Positions 23,924-36,665 are shown, numbered from the stretch's first letter. The stretch: 64,000 nt of DNA from Saccharospirillum sp. (GCA_018402545.1 JAGYIL010000001.1:62001-126000); one strand, 5' to 3'. Notes: generated by a model from the letters alone, not told the origin. Made by a program: numbers and translations.

Positions 23924-25090
23924 ATGAACAGTTACCCCGCATTAAACTTCGGCCTGGGCGAGACCCTTGACATGCTGCGCGACACCGTCCGTGATTTCGC
24001 CCAGAAAGAAATCGCCCCGCGCGCCGCAGCGATCGACCACGACAACCTCTTCCCGGCCGATCTGTGGCAAAAATTCGGCGACCTGGGCCTGCTCGGCATC
24101 ACGGTTGACGAAGAACTCGGTGGCACCGGCATGGGCTACCTGGCCCACATGGTCGCCATGGAAGAGATCAGCCGGGCCTCGGCTTCAGTGGGCCTGAGCT
24201 ACGGCGCTCACTCCAACCTTTGCGTCAACCAGATTCGCCGCAACGGCAGCGCTGAACAGAAAGCCAAATACCTGCCTAAACTGATCAGCGGTGAACACGT
24301 CGGCGCGCTGGCAATGAGCGAACCGGGCGCCGGCTCCGATGTGGTCAGTATGAAGCTCAAAGCCGAGCTCAAGGACGACCACTACCTGCTCAACGGCAAC
24401 AAAATGTGGATCACCAACGGCCCGGACGCCGATGTACTGGTGGTCTACGCCAAAACCGACCCGGCCGGCGGCAAGCGCGGCATTACCGCCTTCCTGATCG
24501 AAAAAGACTTCCCCGGTTTCAGCACCGCCCAGAAGCTCGACAAACTGGGCATGCGCGGCAGCAACACCTGCGAGCTGGTGTTCGTAGACTGCAAAGTCCC
24601 GGTCGAAAACGTCATGGGCAACGAGGGCGACGGCGTAAAAATCCTGATGAGCGGCCTCGACTACGAACGCGCGGTCCTCGCCGCCGGCCCGGTCGGCATC
24701 ATGCAAGCCTGTCTCGATGTTGTCTTACCCTACGTGCACGAACGCGAACAGTTCGGCCAGCCCATCGGCGAGTTCCAGCTCGTGCAGGGCAAAGTCGCCG
24801 ACATGTACACCCGTTTAAATGCCTGCCGCGCCTACGTCTATGCGGTCGGTGCGGCCTGCGACCGCGGCGAAACCACCCGCAAAGACGCCGCCGGTGCCAT
24901 CCTCTACGCCGCCGAAAACGCAACCCAGGCGGCCCTCGATGCAATTCAGGTACTCGGCGGCAACGGCTACATCAACGAATACCCAACCGGCCGTCTACTG
25001 CGCGACGCCAAACTCTACGAAATCGGCGCGGGCACCAGTGAGATCCGCCGCATGCTCATCGGCCGGGAACTCTTCAACGAAACCCGTTGA
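23924..25090 (+). CDS. liuA: Isovaleryl-CoA dehydrogenase
   Basis: A 388-residue acyl-CoA dehydrogenase that oxidises isovaleryl-CoA to 3-methylcrotonyl-CoA in leucine degradation, passing electrons to ETF. The isovaleryl type is recognised by [11 protein letters not shown] near the C terminus, where most family members have I-Y-E-G-T. It also has its catalytic glutamate in G-L-D-Y-E-R (Glu248). I start at 23924; the upstream open frame is not family-like and contains the palindromic operator. It heads the leucine catabolic block, followed by two palindromic elements. Confidence 0.93.
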   Translation: MNSYPALNFGLGETLDMLRDTVRDFAQKEIAPRAAAIDHDNLFPADLWQKFGDLGLLGITVDEELGGTGMGYLAHMVAMEEISRASASVGLSYGAHSNLCVNQIRRNGSAEQKAKYLPKLISGEHVGALAMSEPGAGSDVVSMKLKAELKDDHYLLNGNKMWITNGPDADVLVVYAKTDPAGGKRGITAFLIEKDFPGFSTAQKLDKLGMRGSNTCELVFVDCKVPVENVMGNEGDGVKILMSGLDYERAVLAAGPVGIMQACLDVVLPYVHEREQFGQPIGEFQLVQGKVADMYTRLNACRAYVYAVGAACDRGETTRKDAAGAILYAAENATQAALDAIQVLGGNGYINEYPTGRLLRDAKLYEIGAGTSEIRRMLIGRELFNETR

Positions 25091-25154
25091 GTTTGGTGGT
25101 GCTGGTTGGCTCGGTGGTTGAACGGCGGCTTGGTTTAGTTATGTGGCGGAAGTC

Positions 25155-25269
25155 GCTCTGGAAGTCGGGTACGGCCCTGGCGGGTCGCTGCAAGTACTTC
25201 CATGTAAGCTCGGCGGTCCCCATCCATGGGGACCGACGCCCCGCCAGCACCGCACCCGACCCCCAGAGC
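25155..25269. repeat. Three-stem intergenic palindrome, copy 3 (115-bp subtype)
   Basis: The outer arms GCTCTGGAAGTCGGGT and ACCCGACCCCCAGAGC enclose further complementary sequence (CCTGGCGGG / CCCGCCAGC). Inside are a TCCA-loop arm (TACTTCCATGTA) and a long arm CGGTCCCCA-TCCA-TGGGGACCG. The same subtype recurs in inverse orientation at 32414-32528 with compensating base changes. Confidence 0.85.
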
Positions 25270-25344
25270 TGGTCCACGGTGGTTGTTTAGCATGCACAAG
25301 ACGAAAAGATTTAATTGCTGAGTGACTATTTAACCGAGACACGA

Positions 25345-25457
25345 GTGCAGGGTGTTGGGTGAGCCTTTCCGGGGAAGTCCGCAGCATGGATGCTGCGGTC
25401 TAGGCCCCATGGAAGGGTTCACGCCGACCCCGGAAAGGCTTACCCGACGCCTTGCAC
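25345..25457. repeat. Three-stem intergenic palindrome, copy 4 (113 bp)
   Basis: The outer arms begin GTGCAGGGTGTTGGGT and end in the complement at 25457. The inner stem GCAGCA-TGGA-TGCTGC is followed by CCCCATGGAAGGG and the constant TTCACGCCGACCCC segment. It lies 71 bp before the second acyl-CoA dehydrogenase gene. Confidence 0.88.
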
Positions 25458-25528
25458 GGATTCCCCGGCAATCAGGCAGGGTAAGCCGTACTCAGGCAAC
25501 CTGAACAAAAACGACAGGCACTATATTC

Positions 25529-26689
25529 ATGACAGTACAGTCCGATTTTGGGTTAAGTGATATTCAGATCATGATGCGTGATGCTGCGCGTGCCTTTGCG
25601 CGCGAGCAGTTGAAACCGCATTCGGCTGAGTGGGATCGCAGTGGTGAGCATCCGATTGATGTGATTCGGGCCATGGGTCAGCAGGGGTTTTATGGGTTGA
25701 CTGTGCCGGAGGAACTTGGGGGTGTGGAGGCCGGGTATCTGACGTTGGCGCTCGTGGTTGAAGAAATTGCCCGGGGTGATGGTGCCTTGTCGACCATTAC
25801 CTCTGTTATGAATTCTGTGGTCTGTGGGCCTTTGCTTGGGTTTGGGTCTGCGGAGCAGCAACAGGCATGGCTGGTGCCACTGGCCAGTGGCGAAAAATTG
25901 GGTGCGTTTTGTCTGACCGAGCCGCAGGCCGGGTCGGATGCTTCAGCGTTAAAAACCCGGGCGATCAAAACCGATAGCGGTTGGGTGTTGAATGGCACCA
26001 AGCAGTTTATCACCAATGGCGCGATTGCTGATCTTGCCATTGTGTTTGCGGTGACGGACCCGGCGGCGGGTAAGAAAGGCATAAGTGCTTTTCTGGTGCC
26101 AACGCATTTGCCTTGTTACGAAGTAAGCCGCGTCGAAGAAAAAATGGGGCAGCGGGCGTCGGATACGGCTCAGCTAACCTTTAACGATCTTGCCTTGCCT
26201 GCCGATGCCTTGCTGGGCAAGGAAGGCCAGGGCTATTCGATTGCCCTGGGTAATCTTGAAGGTGGGCGTATTGGGATTGCCGCTCAGTGCGTGGGTATGG
26301 CACAGGCAGCGCATGAAGTGGCTTGTGCTTACGCACTTGAACGCACCAGCTTTGGTGAGCCCTTAATGACGTATCAGGCCGTAAGTTTTCGGCTGGCGAA
26401 CATGGCGACGCAAATTGAAGCGGCGCGGCAACTCGTGTGGCATGCAGCGCGGCTGAAAGACGCCGGTTTGCCCTGTTTGCGCGAAGCCGCCATGGCCAAA
26501 ATATTTGCCAGCGAAATGGCCGAAAAAGTCTGCTCCGATGCACTGCAGACTTTAGGCGGCTATGGTTACCTCAGTGACTTCCCGCTGGAGCAGATTGCCC
26601 GCGATGTGCGGGTAACCAAAATTTACGAAGGCACCAGTGATATTCAGAATTTAATTATCGTTCGATCCATTGAGGAGCGTGGCGCATGA
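25529..26689 (+). CDS. Acyl-CoA dehydrogenase within the leucine-degradation operon
   Basis: A 386-residue FAD-dependent acyl-CoA dehydrogenase. The catalytic glutamate is Glu367 in I-Y-E-G-T-S-D-I-Q, the position used by short-chain and branched-chain enzymes, so this is not a second isovaleryl-type enzyme. Its stop overlaps the start of the carboxylase beta gene by 4 bp. It uses more TTG, GGG and GTT-type codons than the GCC-rich genes on each side, which suggests a different history. Likely substrates are 2-methylbutyryl-, isobutyryl- or short straight-chain acyl-CoA; undetermined. Confidence 0.87.
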   Translation: MTVQSDFGLSDIQIMMRDAARAFAREQLKPHSAEWDRSGEHPIDVIRAMGQQGFYGLTVPEELGGVEAGYLTLALVVEEIARGDGALSTITSVMNSVVCGPLLGFGSAEQQQAWLVPLASGEKLGAFCLTEPQAGSDASALKTRAIKTDSGWVLNGTKQFITNGAIADLAIVFAVTDPAAGKKGISAFLVPTHLPCYEVSRVEEKMGQRASDTAQLTFNDLALPADALLGKEGQGYSIALGNLEGGRIGIAAQCVGMAQAAHEVACAYALERTSFGEPLMTYQAVSFRLANMATQIEAARQLVWHAARLKDAGLPCLREAAMAKIFASEMAEKVCSDALQTLGGYGYLSDFPLEQIARDVRVTKIYEGTSDIQNLIIVRSIEERGA

Positions 26690-28293
26690 GCCGGATTCAA
26701 TCGCGCATCGACGTGCGCGGCGAACAGTTTCAGCGGCAGGAAAAGGCAAACCGCGAGCTGCGTGACCAATTGCAACAACGCTTGCACCAGATCGAGCTCG
26801 GCGGTGGTGAAGGCCCGCGCGCCAAACACCTCGCCCGGGGCAAACGCTTGCCGCGTGAACGTATCGAACGCTTGCTGGATGCCGGTTCTCCGTTTCTGGA
26901 AATTGCGCCACTGGCGGCCTGGGGTCTGTACGAAAACGCCGTGCCCAGCGCTGGAGTAATTGCAGGCATTGGCCGGGTCGAAGGTATTGATTGCTTGATC
27001 GTTGCGAACGACGCAACCGTTAAAGGCGGCACCTATTACCCGATGACGGTTAAAAAACATTTGCGCGCCCAGGCCATTGCGGCTGAAAACCGTTTGCCCT
27101 GCATTTACCTCGTCGACAGCGGCGGCGCGTACTTGCCACTGCAGGATGAAGTCTTCCCCGATCGTGACCATTTTGGCCGCATTTTTTTCAACCAGGCCAA
27201 CCTATCAGCCCAGGGCATTCCACAACTTGCCGTTGTAATGGGTTCCTGCACAGCGGGCGGCGCCTATGTGCCCGCCATGTGTGACCAGAGCATCATCGTG
27301 CGCAACCAGGGCACCATCTTTCTCGGCGGCCCGCCGCTGGTAAAAGCCGCCACCGGCGAAGAAGTCTCGGCCGAAGACCTGGGCGGCGGTGATGTACACG
27401 CGCGCACCAGTGGCGTCGCCGACTACCTGGCCGACAACGATGATCACGCTCTGGTGCAGGCGCGCCAGGCCGTTCGCCACTTTAATTGGCCGGCAAAACC
27501 CGAACGGGGTTTGCAGCCAGCCGAGCCACCGGCCTACCCGGCCGAAGAAATCTACGGCCTGATCCCCGACGATACCCGCACACCCATCGATGCCCGTGAA
27601 CTGATTGCGCGCATAGTCGATGGCTCCAGACTGGATGAATTCAAAGCCCTGTATGGCACCACTCTGGTTTGCGGCTTCGCTCACATCGAAGGCCAGCCGG
27701 TCGGCATTCTCGCCAACAACGGCATTCTGTTTTCGGAATCGGCTTTAAAGGGCGCGCACTTTATCGAACTGTGCAATCAGCGCGACATCCCACTGGTCTT
27801 CTTGCAAAACATCAGCGGTTTTATGGTTGGCAAGAAATACGAAAACGGCGGCATCGCCAAAGACGGTGCCAAACTCGTCACCGCCGTGGCCTGCGCAAAA
27901 GTGCCGAAATACACCATCATCACCGGCGGCAGTTTCGGCGCCGGTAACTACGGTATGTGCGGCCGCGCCTACGACCCAAGGTTCCTGTGGACCTGGCCCA
28001 ATGCCCGTATTTCAGTGATGGGTGGTGAACAGGCTGCGAACGTATTGGCTACAGTAAAAGCCGATCAGAAAGCGGCGGCAGGGGAGCCGATGACCGAAGC
28101 GGAGTTAGCCGATTTCAAAGCGCCAATTCAGGCGCAATACGAAACCCAGGGCGATCCTTACTACGCCACGGGTCGACTCTGGGATGACGGTATTATCGAC
28201 CCGGCTGACACCCGTGCTGTGCTTGCACTGGCACTGTCGGCCAGCCGAAATGCACCAACCGAAAAAACACGTTATGGCGTGTTCCGGATGTAA
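26686..28293 (+). CDS. liuB: Methylcrotonyl-CoA carboxylase, carboxyltransferase (beta) subunit
   Basis: A 535-residue biotin-dependent carboxyltransferase. It carries the paired crotonase-like halves of the family, with G-G-A-Y-V-P-A-M near residue 190, [11 protein letters not shown] and [16 protein letters not shown] in the second half. The last of these distinguishes methylcrotonyl- from propionyl- and acetyl-CoA carboxylases. With the alpha subunit encoded at 29282 it converts 3-methylcrotonyl-CoA to 3-methylglutaconyl-CoA. It is coupled to the upstream dehydrogenase; a palindromic element follows. Confidence 0.93.
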   Translation: MSRIQSRIDVRGEQFQRQEKANRELRDQLQQRLHQIELGGGEGPRAKHLARGKRLPRERIERLLDAGSPFLEIAPLAAWGLYENAVPSAGVIAGIGRVEGIDCLIVANDATVKGGTYYPMTVKKHLRAQAIAAENRLPCIYLVDSGGAYLPLQDEVFPDRDHFGRIFFNQANLSAQGIPQLAVVMGSCTAGGAYVPAMCDQSIIVRNQGTIFLGGPPLVKAATGEEVSAEDLGGGDVHARTSGVADYLADNDDHALVQARQAVRHFNWPAKPERGLQPAEPPAYPAEEIYGLIPDDTRTPIDARELIARIVDGSRLDEFKALYGTTLVCGFAHIEGQPVGILANNGILFSESALKGAHFIELCNQRDIPLVFLQNISGFMVGKKYENGGIAKDGAKLVTAVACAKVPKYTIITGGSFGAGNYGMCGRAYDPRFLWTWPNARISVMGGEQAANVLATVKADQKAAAGEPMTEAELADFKAPIQAQYETQGDPYYATGRLWDDGIIDPADTRAVLALALSASRNAPTEKTRYGVFRM

Positions 28294-28324
28294 TTGATTT
28301 AGATTTGGAGTTTGCACTAGCTGA

Positions 28325-28437
28325 GTGCTGGCTGCCGGGTGTGCTTATCCGGGGTAGTCCGTAGCATGGATGCTACGGTCTAGGCCCCATGGATGGGTTC
28401 ACGCCGACCCCGGATAAGCACACCCGGTGGCCAGCAC
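28325..28437. repeat. Three-stem intergenic palindrome, copy 5 (113 bp)
   Basis: The outer arms begin GTGCTGGCTGCCGGGTGTGC and end with the complement GGCCAGCAC. The inner stem reads GTAGCA-TGGA-TGCTAC, a compensated change relative to GCAGCA/TGCTGC in other copies. It sits between the liuB and liuC genes, inside what would otherwise be one operon. Confidence 0.9.
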
Positions 28438-28499
28438 GGCCTCTTGGCAACGCTGTACAGTGGACCTCCGAGTATTGACTGTTTTAGACAGGAGTCGTT

Positions 28500-29281
28500 A
28501 TGCAGGCATTAACTGTTCGACAAGAAGGTGTTGTCGCTTATTTGACACTGAATCGGCCGGAGGTTCGCAATGCCTTTGGCGCGGAACTGATCGCTGAGCT
28601 GACGCATCAGGTTGACGCACTTGATGCCAACCCAGCCGTTAGAGTTCTGGTGCTGCAGGCCGAAGGCAAACATTTCAGTGCCGGTGCCGATTTGAACTGG
28701 ATGCGGGCAATGAAAGACCGCACTGAAACCGAAAACCGGGACGACGCGCGAAAACTGGCGACGCTGATGCAGAAACTCGATGCCTGTCGCAAGCCGCTGG
28801 TGGGCGTTACCCAGGGTGCGGCCATGGGTGGCGGTGTTGGGTTGCTGGCTTGCTGCGACATTGTGCTGGCGACTAAGAACGCGTTTTTTGCTCTGAGTGA
28901 AGTGCGGCTGGGTTTGACCCCGGCAACTATTTCTCCCTTTGTGGTGCGTGCCATGGGTGCCCGTCAGGCACGGCGTTATTTTCAAACGGGTGAGCGGTTC
29001 ACTGTTCAACAGGCCTGCGCCATGGGCCTGGTGCACGAAGTTGTCGATGAAGAAGACCTGGCGGCTGAACTGTCGCGCTTGCTCAGCGACCTGACCACCG
29101 GCGGGCCCGAGGCCCAGGCCATGGCGAAGGCCCTTGTAAAAGACGTTGCTCAGCGCCCGGTCGACGATGAACTTATGGATGAGCTTGCCGAACGCATCGG
29201 CCGTCAACGCGTCGGTGCCGAAGGCCAGGAAGGGCTGACCGCCTTTCTCGACAAGCGCAACCCGAACTGGATTGAACCCTC

Positions 29282-29285
<4 letters not shown>
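28500..29285 (+). CDS. liuC: Methylglutaconyl-CoA hydratase (enoyl-CoA hydratase family)
   Basis: A 261-residue crotonase-fold protein with the oxyanion-hole segments H-F-S-A-G-A-D-L-N-W-M and G-A-A-M-G-G-G-V-G-L. The S-A-G-A-D-L-N-W-M-R form is typical of methylglutaconyl-CoA hydratases, which hydrate 3-methylglutaconyl-CoA to HMG-CoA. Its stop overlaps the start of the carboxylase alpha gene by 4 bp, so it is translated with the next two genes. The context makes the assignment firm. Confidence 0.92.
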
Positions 29286-31263
<1,978 letters not shown>

Positions 31264-31267
<4 letters not shown>

Positions 31268-32154
31268 GCAGGCCAGCGGTAAATCTCGTCGAAGTCGGGC
31301 CGCGAGACGGCCTGCAAAATGAATCAACACCCCTGTCGGTGACCGACCGGCTGGCGCTGATCCGGCGGCTGGTTGGGGCGGGTCTAACGACGGTTGAGGC
31401 AGGCAGTTTCGTCTCGCCAAAATGGGTCCCGCAAATGAGCGGAACCGATCAGGTTCTGGCCGGGCTGGACCTGAACAATGTCGAACGCTACCCGGTGCTG
31501 GTACCCAACCTGAAAGGCTGGGAAGCAGCCCAGGCCTCCGGTGCGAAAGACATCGCCATCTTCGGCGCCGCCAGCGAAACCTTTAGCCAGAAAAACATCA
31601 ACTGCTCGATCAGGGAGAGCCTGGCCCGCTTCAAGCCGGTGGCAGAGCAAGCGCTGGCCGCCGACGTACGCGTACGCGGCTACGTCAGTTGCCTGGTCGC
31701 CTGCCCCTACGAAGGCGAAATCACCCCGGCACAGGTACTACCGGTCGTCCGCGCCCTGTTCGATATGGGCTGCTACGAAGTCAGCCTGGGCGACACCATC
31801 GGTCGCGGCACGCCACGCCAGATCAAAGCGGTACTCACCGCCCTGTTGGCCGAGCACGATGCCGACCAACTGGCTCTCCATTGCCACGATACCTATGGCA
31901 TGGCCGCCGCCAACATCATGGCGGGTCTCGACCTCGGCATCCGCACCTTCGACAGCAGCGTCGGCGGTGCCGGCGGCTGCCCCTATGCGCCCGGAGCCAG
32001 CGGCAATGTCGCCACCGAAGAGGTGGTCTACCTTCTGGAAAACGAGGGCTTCGATACCGGCGTCGACCTTGAGGAGCTGGCGGCTACAGGTCGGTGGTTG
32101 TTTGAAAAGCTGGGCAAGCCTGTGCCATCCAAGGTTAGCCAGGCCATGAGTTGA
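31264..32154 (+). CDS. liuE: Hydroxymethylglutaryl-CoA lyase
   Basis: A 296-residue TIM-barrel aldolase of the HMGL-like family that cleaves HMG-CoA to acetoacetate and acetyl-CoA, the last step of leucine degradation. The N-terminal V-E-V-G-P-R-D-G-L-Q-N-E and the signature G-G-A-G-G-C-P-Y-A-P-G-A-S-G-N containing the active-site cysteine are both present. It overlaps liuD by 4 bp and is the last gene of that transcript; two palindromic elements follow before the bkd genes. Confidence 0.94.
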
Positions 32155-32194
32155 GGTCCGTGGCAAGTTGTTGAGCTGCTTGGGAGGTTGGGTC

Positions 32195-32303
32195 GGGGGT
32201 GCCGGGTAGGCCTTTTGCGGACACGCCGTGAACCCATCCGTGGGGGCTCGAAGATCACATCCATGTGATCTCACGGTCCGAAAAAGGCCTACCCGTCACC
32301 CCC
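32195..32303. repeat. Three-stem intergenic palindrome, copy 6 (divergent subtype)
   Basis: The outer arms begin GGGGGTGCCGGGTAGGCC and end with GGCCTACCCGTCACCCCC. The inner arms are AGATCACA-TCCA-TGTGATCT and CCCA-TCCG-TGGG. Complementarity extends outside the core (TTGAGCTGCTTGGGAGG at 32171 against CCTGAAGCCGCTCAA at 32303-32317). Confidence 0.85.
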
Positions 32304-32413
32304 TGAAGCCGCTCAAGTGGTTTCAATCCAACTAAATAACAATGAACAAAGGCGTGGGTGGTTAGTTTCGGTTCATCTTTCTATGGTTTTTTTGGATTAA
32401 CCGCCTGAGACCA

Positions 32414-32528
32414 GCGATGGGTGTTGGGTGCAGCCTTGGCGGGGCGTCGGTCACCATGGGTGGTGACCGCCGAGCTTACACGGACGTACTTGCAGCGACC
32501 CGCCAAGGCTGTACCCAGCGCCCATCGC
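32414..32528. repeat. Three-stem intergenic palindrome, copy 7 (115-bp subtype, inverse of copy 3)
   Basis: The outer arms GCGATGGGTGTTGGGT and ACCCAGCGCCCATCGC enclose CGGTCACCA-TGGG-TGGTGACCG. The stem differs from copy 3 (CCCC/GGGG there, CACC/GGTG here) but pairs fully. It lies between liuE and the bkd operon. Confidence 0.87.
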
Positions 32529-32730
32529 GGCCCAAAGCCACAAACGTAAACCGAACCCAACAGGGTGGCTCGTGACAGAAACACAGCGGTGGCTGCGAAC
32601 CCAACCATTTGCCCCTAAGCTAAGCTAACTGGAACCGGGGTGATCCTCCGGGGCCAAAGATGACTTGAAACGGGAGCGCCCAAAAGGCGGTCTGAAATGT
32701 TAATAAACTATAAGAACAGGAACGGGTCCT

Positions 32731-33897
32731 ATGAGTAAAAGCATCCATAAGCCAGGCTTTGTGCTGGGCGATGCCCTCGATATCCCCACCTTTAAAGTAT
32801 TGAAGCAGGACGGCACCTTGTATAAGGGTGCGCAGGAACCTGAATTTGATAAAGAGATGGCGTTGAAGCTGTATGACGACCTGGTGTTCATTCGGGTGTT
32901 GGATGAACGCATGGTTGGGGCGCAGCGCCAGGGTCGTATTCCGTTTTATCTGGCCTCGCTCGGTGAAGAAGCCGCGAGTGTGGGCAGTGCGGGTGCGTTG
33001 AAGCCTCAGGATATGATTTTTGCGCAATACCGGGAGCAGGGTGCCTTGCGCCACCGGGGGTTCAGTGTCGATCAGTTTATGGATCAGTGCTTTTCCAATG
33101 AGCGCGATCTGGGCAAAGGCCGCCAGATGCCGATTCACTACGGCAGCAAAGAACTGAATTACAACACCATTTCCTCGCCCCTTGGTACCCAGATTCCGCA
33201 AGCCGCCGGTTATGCCTACGGTCAGAAACTGGACGGCCTTGATGCCTGTACCATCTGTTATTTTGGTGAGGGTGCCGCCAGTGAGGGGGACTTCCATGCC
33301 GGCCTGAATATGGCGGCCGTGTTGAAATGCCCGACGATCTTTTTGTGTCGCAACAACGGGTATGCGATTTCCACGCCGTCGGCCGAGCAGTTCAGTGGTG
33401 ATGGTGTCGCCTCGCGCGGTATTGGGTATGGTATTGCCACGCTGCGCGTTGACGGTAACGACTTGCTGGCCGTGTATGCGGCCACTGCTGCAGCCCGCGC
33501 CTATGCACTCGAACACAATGCACCGGTGTTGATTGAGGCCATGTCTTATCGGCTCGGGGCACACTCCACCTCCGATGATCCGACGGGTTATCGCTCCAAA
33601 GACGAAGAAGCCCAATGGGCCAAGAAAGACCCGATCCTGCGCTACAAACACTGGCTGACCAACAAGGGCTGGTGGAGTGATGAGCAGGAGAAAACCCTGT
33701 ACGCCGAACACCGGGCCAACATTCTGGCCGCGATGAAAGCCGCCGAGAAGCGACCGGTGCCGACCATTGATCATCTGATTACCGACGTTTACGACGAACC
33801 GACACCGCATTTGCGTCAGCAATTGAAACAACTGAAAGCGCACATGCGCAAATACCCGGATCAGTACCCGAAAACATCAGGGAGGTTGGACGCATGA
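32731..33897 (+). CDS. bkdA1: Branched-chain 2-oxoacid dehydrogenase E1 alpha subunit
   Basis: A 388-residue thiamin-diphosphate enzyme subunit. The ThDP/Mg motif runs from Gly179 (G-E-G-A-A-S-E-G-D) to Asn208-Asn209 (C-R-N-N-G-Y-A-I-S), and the phosphorylation-loop-like [12 protein letters not shown] is conserved. It decarboxylates the 2-oxo acids from Leu, Ile and Val with E1beta and passes the acyl group to E2. Its end overlaps bkdA2 by 4 bp. It lies directly after the liu genes, so Leu degradation is encoded almost completely in this block. Confidence 0.93.
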   Translation: MSKSIHKPGFVLGDALDIPTFKVLKQDGTLYKGAQEPEFDKEMALKLYDDLVFIRVLDERMVGAQRQGRIPFYLASLGEEAASVGSAGALKPQDMIFAQYREQGALRHRGFSVDQFMDQCFSNERDLGKGRQMPIHYGSKELNYNTISSPLGTQIPQAAGYAYGQKLDGLDACTICYFGEGAASEGDFHAGLNMAAVLKCPTIFLCRNNGYAISTPSAEQFSGDGVASRGIGYGIATLRVDGNDLLAVYAATAAARAYALEHNAPVLIEAMSYRLGAHSTSDDPTGYRSKDEEAQWAKKDPILRYKHWLTNKGWWSDEQEKTLYAEHRANILAAMKAAEKRPVPTIDHLITDVYDEPTPHLRQQLKQLKAHMRKYPDQYPKTSGRLDA

Positions 33898-34871
33898 GTC
33901 AGATGAATCTGTTACAGGCGATCAACAACGCCCTGATGACCGCCATGGAAAAAGACGACAAAGTCGTTTGTTTCGGTGAAGACGTCGGCCACTTCGGTGG
34001 CGTGTTTCGGGCGACCAGTCACTTGCAGGAAAAGTTCGGCCGGGCGCGTTGTTTTAATACGCCGCTGACCGAGCAGGGCATCATTGGCTTTGCCAATGGT
34101 CTGGCGTCGCAAGGGCACAAAGCCATCGCTGAAATTCAGTTTGGTGATTATATTTTTCCGGCATTTGACCAGATCGTTAACGAGACGGCCAAGTTCCGCT
34201 ACCGCAGTGGTAACGAATTCAATGTCGGTGGCCTGACCATTCGCACGCCTTACGGCGGTGGCATTCGCGGCGGGCATTACCACTCGCAAAGCCCCGAAGC
34301 GTACTTTGCGCATACTCCCGGTTTGAAAATTGTCGTGCCGCGCAACCCGCATCAGGCCAAAGGGCTGTTGCTGGCCTCGATTCGCGATGACAACCCGGTG
34401 ATTTTCTTTGAACCGAAGCGCTTGTATCGCGCCGCCGTGGGTGACGTGCCTGAAGAGGACTATGAACTGCCCATCGGTGTCGCCGAAACCGTACGCGAAG
34501 GACAGGATTGCACGCTGCTCGCCTGGGGCGCCCAGATGGAAGTGGCCAGCAAGGCCGCCGAGCGGGCGGAAAAGGAAGGCATCGACTGCGAAGTCATTGA
34601 CCTGCGCAGCATTCTGCCCTGGGATGTCGACGCCGTGGTCGCCTCGGTGAAGAAAACCGGCCGCCTGGTCGTTACCCATGAAGCCCCGCTGACCAATGGT
34701 TTTGGCGCCGAAATCGCTGCTACTGTTCAGGAACAGGCGTTTTTGCACCTCGAAGCCCCGGTGAATCGCGTCTGCGGGCTCGATGTGCCGTATCCGTTGT
34801 CTCACGAGGCCGAATACATGCCGGATGAGACCAAGGTCTTCGAAGCCATTGTCGCCACAATGAATTATTAA
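33894..34871 (+). CDS. bkdA2: Branched-chain 2-oxoacid dehydrogenase E1 beta subunit
   Basis: A 325-residue transketolase-like subunit with the [12 protein letters not shown] opening and [33 protein letters not shown] is characteristic of branched-chain E1beta rather than pyruvate dehydrogenase. It forms the alpha2-beta2 E1 tetramer with the upstream gene product and is followed by E2 after 11 bp. Confidence 0.94.
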   Translation: MSQMNLLQAINNALMTAMEKDDKVVCFGEDVGHFGGVFRATSHLQEKFGRARCFNTPLTEQGIIGFANGLASQGHKAIAEIQFGDYIFPAFDQIVNETAKFRYRSGNEFNVGGLTIRTPYGGGIRGGHYHSQSPEAYFAHTPGLKIVVPRNPHQAKGLLLASIRDDNPVIFFEPKRLYRAAVGDVPEEDYELPIGVAETVREGQDCTLLAWGAQMEVASKAAERAEKEGIDCEVIDLRSILPWDVDAVVASVKKTGRLVVTHEAPLTNGFGAEIAATVQEQAFLHLEAPVNRVCGLDVPYPLSHEAEYMPDETKVFEAIVATMNY

Positions 34872-34882
34872 GGAGCAGGACC

Positions 34883-36469
34883 ATGAAAGAAGATTTTATC
34901 CTGCCGGACATCGGCGAAGGCATTGTCGAGTGTGAACTGGTGGAATGGCTGGTTGAAGAAGGCGACACCGTGGTCGAAGACCAGCCGGTGGCCGACGTAC
35001 AGACCGACAAAGCCCTGGTGCAAATTCCCGCCAAACACGCGGGCCGGGTGCTGAAGCGTTACGTTGAGCAGGGCGAGATAGCGAAAGTACATGCCCCCCT
35101 GTTCGCATTGGAAATCGCCGACGAAGCGCCCGTTTCCACCAACAAAATGGACGAAAAGGCCAAGCCGGAAACCCCCGGGGCCGAACAACCGACAGCTCAA
35201 CCCGTCACGCAAAACGATTACGAAGAAGACTTCATTCTGCCGGACATTGGCGAAGGCATCGTTGAATGCGAACTGGTCGAATGGCTGGTCGAGGAAGGCG
35301 ATACCGTCACCGAAGATCAGCCTGTAGCCGATGTGCAAACTGACAAAGCCCTGGTGCAGATTCCCGCCAAGCATGCGGGCCGCGTGGTAAAACGCTACGT
35401 CGAACAAGGCGAAATCGCCAAAGTTCATTCACCACTGTTCCGGCTGGCACTGAGCGACTACGAAGGCCATGCACCCACCGCCCCGGCCGTCGCTCAACCC
35501 AAGGCACCGGAAGCAGTGACGCAAACGCGCCAGAGCATCAGCAGCACCGATGAAAACCGGCGCAAGGTACTGGCAACCCCGGCCGTGCGACGCATTGCCC
35601 GGGAGCATGCTATTGAACTGGGCAATGTACCTGCCTCCGGCAAGAACGGTCGGGTACTGAAAGAAGACATGCTGCGTTATCTGGGTGAACTGGACGATGA
35701 GCCGGCAGCCCAAGCCAAGCCAGCGGAGTCAGCCAAACCCACAGCAAAACCAGCAGGCAAGGGCGAGGTCGAAGTCATTCCCGTAAAAGGCATGCGCGCC
35801 GCCATGGCCCGGCAGATGACGCACTCGGCCCAGACGATTCCGCACTTTACCTATTCGGAAGAAATCGACGTCACCGAACTGACCCGGCTGCGCCGCTCGC
35901 TGAATCAGCGGCTGGAAAGCCAGGGCGTGAAGTTAACGGTGATGAGTCTTTTCATCAAGAGCCTGTCCGTCGCACTCAAACGCCACCCCATTGTGAACAG
36001 CCACATGAGCGACGCGGGCGACGAAATCCACCAGTTCGCCGATCACAACATTGGCATGGCGGTAGACTCACCCATGGGCTTGCTGGTGCCAAACATCAAA
36101 GGCGTTCAAAACCTGAGCCTGCTGGAACTGGCAGATGAGATAAAACGCCTGACCGAAGCCGGACGATCAGGCCGCCTGAGCCCCGATGATTTGAAAGGCG
36201 GCACCATTACCGTTTCCAACATCGGTTCCATTGGCGGCACGGTCACTACACCCATCGTGAATGCACCCGAAGTGGCGATTGTGGGTATCGGTCGACTACA
36301 ACGCCTGCCAAGACCCAACAAGAATGATGAACTCGAAATTCGGGACATCATTCAGGTTAGTTGGTCTGGTGATCATCGGGTGTTGGATGGCGGTACCATT
36401 GCCCGTTTCTGCAACGACTGGAAAGCCTTGTTGGAGCAGCCGCAAGATATGGTGCTGTGGATGGTTTAG
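34883..36469 (+). CDS. bkdB: Branched-chain 2-oxoacid dehydrogenase E2 (dihydrolipoyl acyltransferase) with two lipoyl domains
   Basis: A 528-residue acyltransferase. Two almost identical lipoyl domains (residues about 1-78 and 113-190) carry lipoyl lysines Lys43 and Lys155 in T-D-K-A-L. They are followed by a peripheral-subunit-binding domain (about 228-268, V-L-A-T-P-A-V-R-R-I-A-R) and the catalytic domain with His498 and Asp502 in H-R-V-L-D-G-G. BkdB usually has one lipoyl domain. The two copies here differ at many synonymous positions but few residues, so the duplication is not very recent. No E3 gene follows; a shared lipoamide dehydrogenase must be supplied elsewhere. Confidence 0.93.
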   Translation: MKEDFILPDIGEGIVECELVEWLVEEGDTVVEDQPVADVQTDKALVQIPAKHAGRVLKRYVEQGEIAKVHAPLFALEIADEAPVSTNKMDEKAKPETPGAEQPTAQPVTQNDYEEDFILPDIGEGIVECELVEWLVEEGDTVTEDQPVADVQTDKALVQIPAKHAGRVVKRYVEQGEIAKVHSPLFRLALSDYEGHAPTAPAVAQPKAPEAVTQTRQSISSTDENRRKVLATPAVRRIAREHAIELGNVPASGKNGRVLKEDMLRYLGELDDEPAAQAKPAESAKPTAKPAGKGEVEVIPVKGMRAAMARQMTHSAQTIPHFTYSEEIDVTELTRLRRSLNQRLESQGVKLTVMSLFIKSLSVALKRHPIVNSHMSDAGDEIHQFADHNIGMAVDSPMGLLVPNIKGVQNLSLLELADEIKRLTEAGRSGRLSPDDLKGGTITVSNIGSIGGTVTTPIVNAPEVAIVGIGRLQRLPRPNKNDELEIRDIIQVSWSGDHRVLDGGTIARFCNDWKALLEQPQDMVLWMV

Positions 36470-36498
36470 AGGTAAAAACGCAGGCGTTTGGGTAGGAT

Positions 36499-36596
36499 CC
36501 CGTTCGCCCTGAGCCTGTCGAAGGGCCTTGGGGAGCATGACCAATCACAGGTTAAAGTGCGTCCCCAAGGGGGTTCGACAAGCTCACCCCGAACGG
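36499..36596. repeat. REP-type palindrome after bkdB
   Basis: It opens with CCGTTCGCCCTGAGCCTGTC and closes with TTCGACAAGCTCACCCCG plus AACGG, with inner CTTGGGG/CCCCAAG arms. It is the same family as the array at 4809-5417 but in the opposite orientation. A partial fragment (CCGAACGGAATTGGGG) follows near 36626. It lies between the convergent ends of bkdB and the nitroreductase gene and may terminate both. Confidence 0.88.
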
Positions 36597-36665
36597 AATG
36601 GAGAGTGGTGGCAATTCAATCCACTCCGAACGGAATTGGGGAGGATGGCACCTCAGTCCGCTCGC

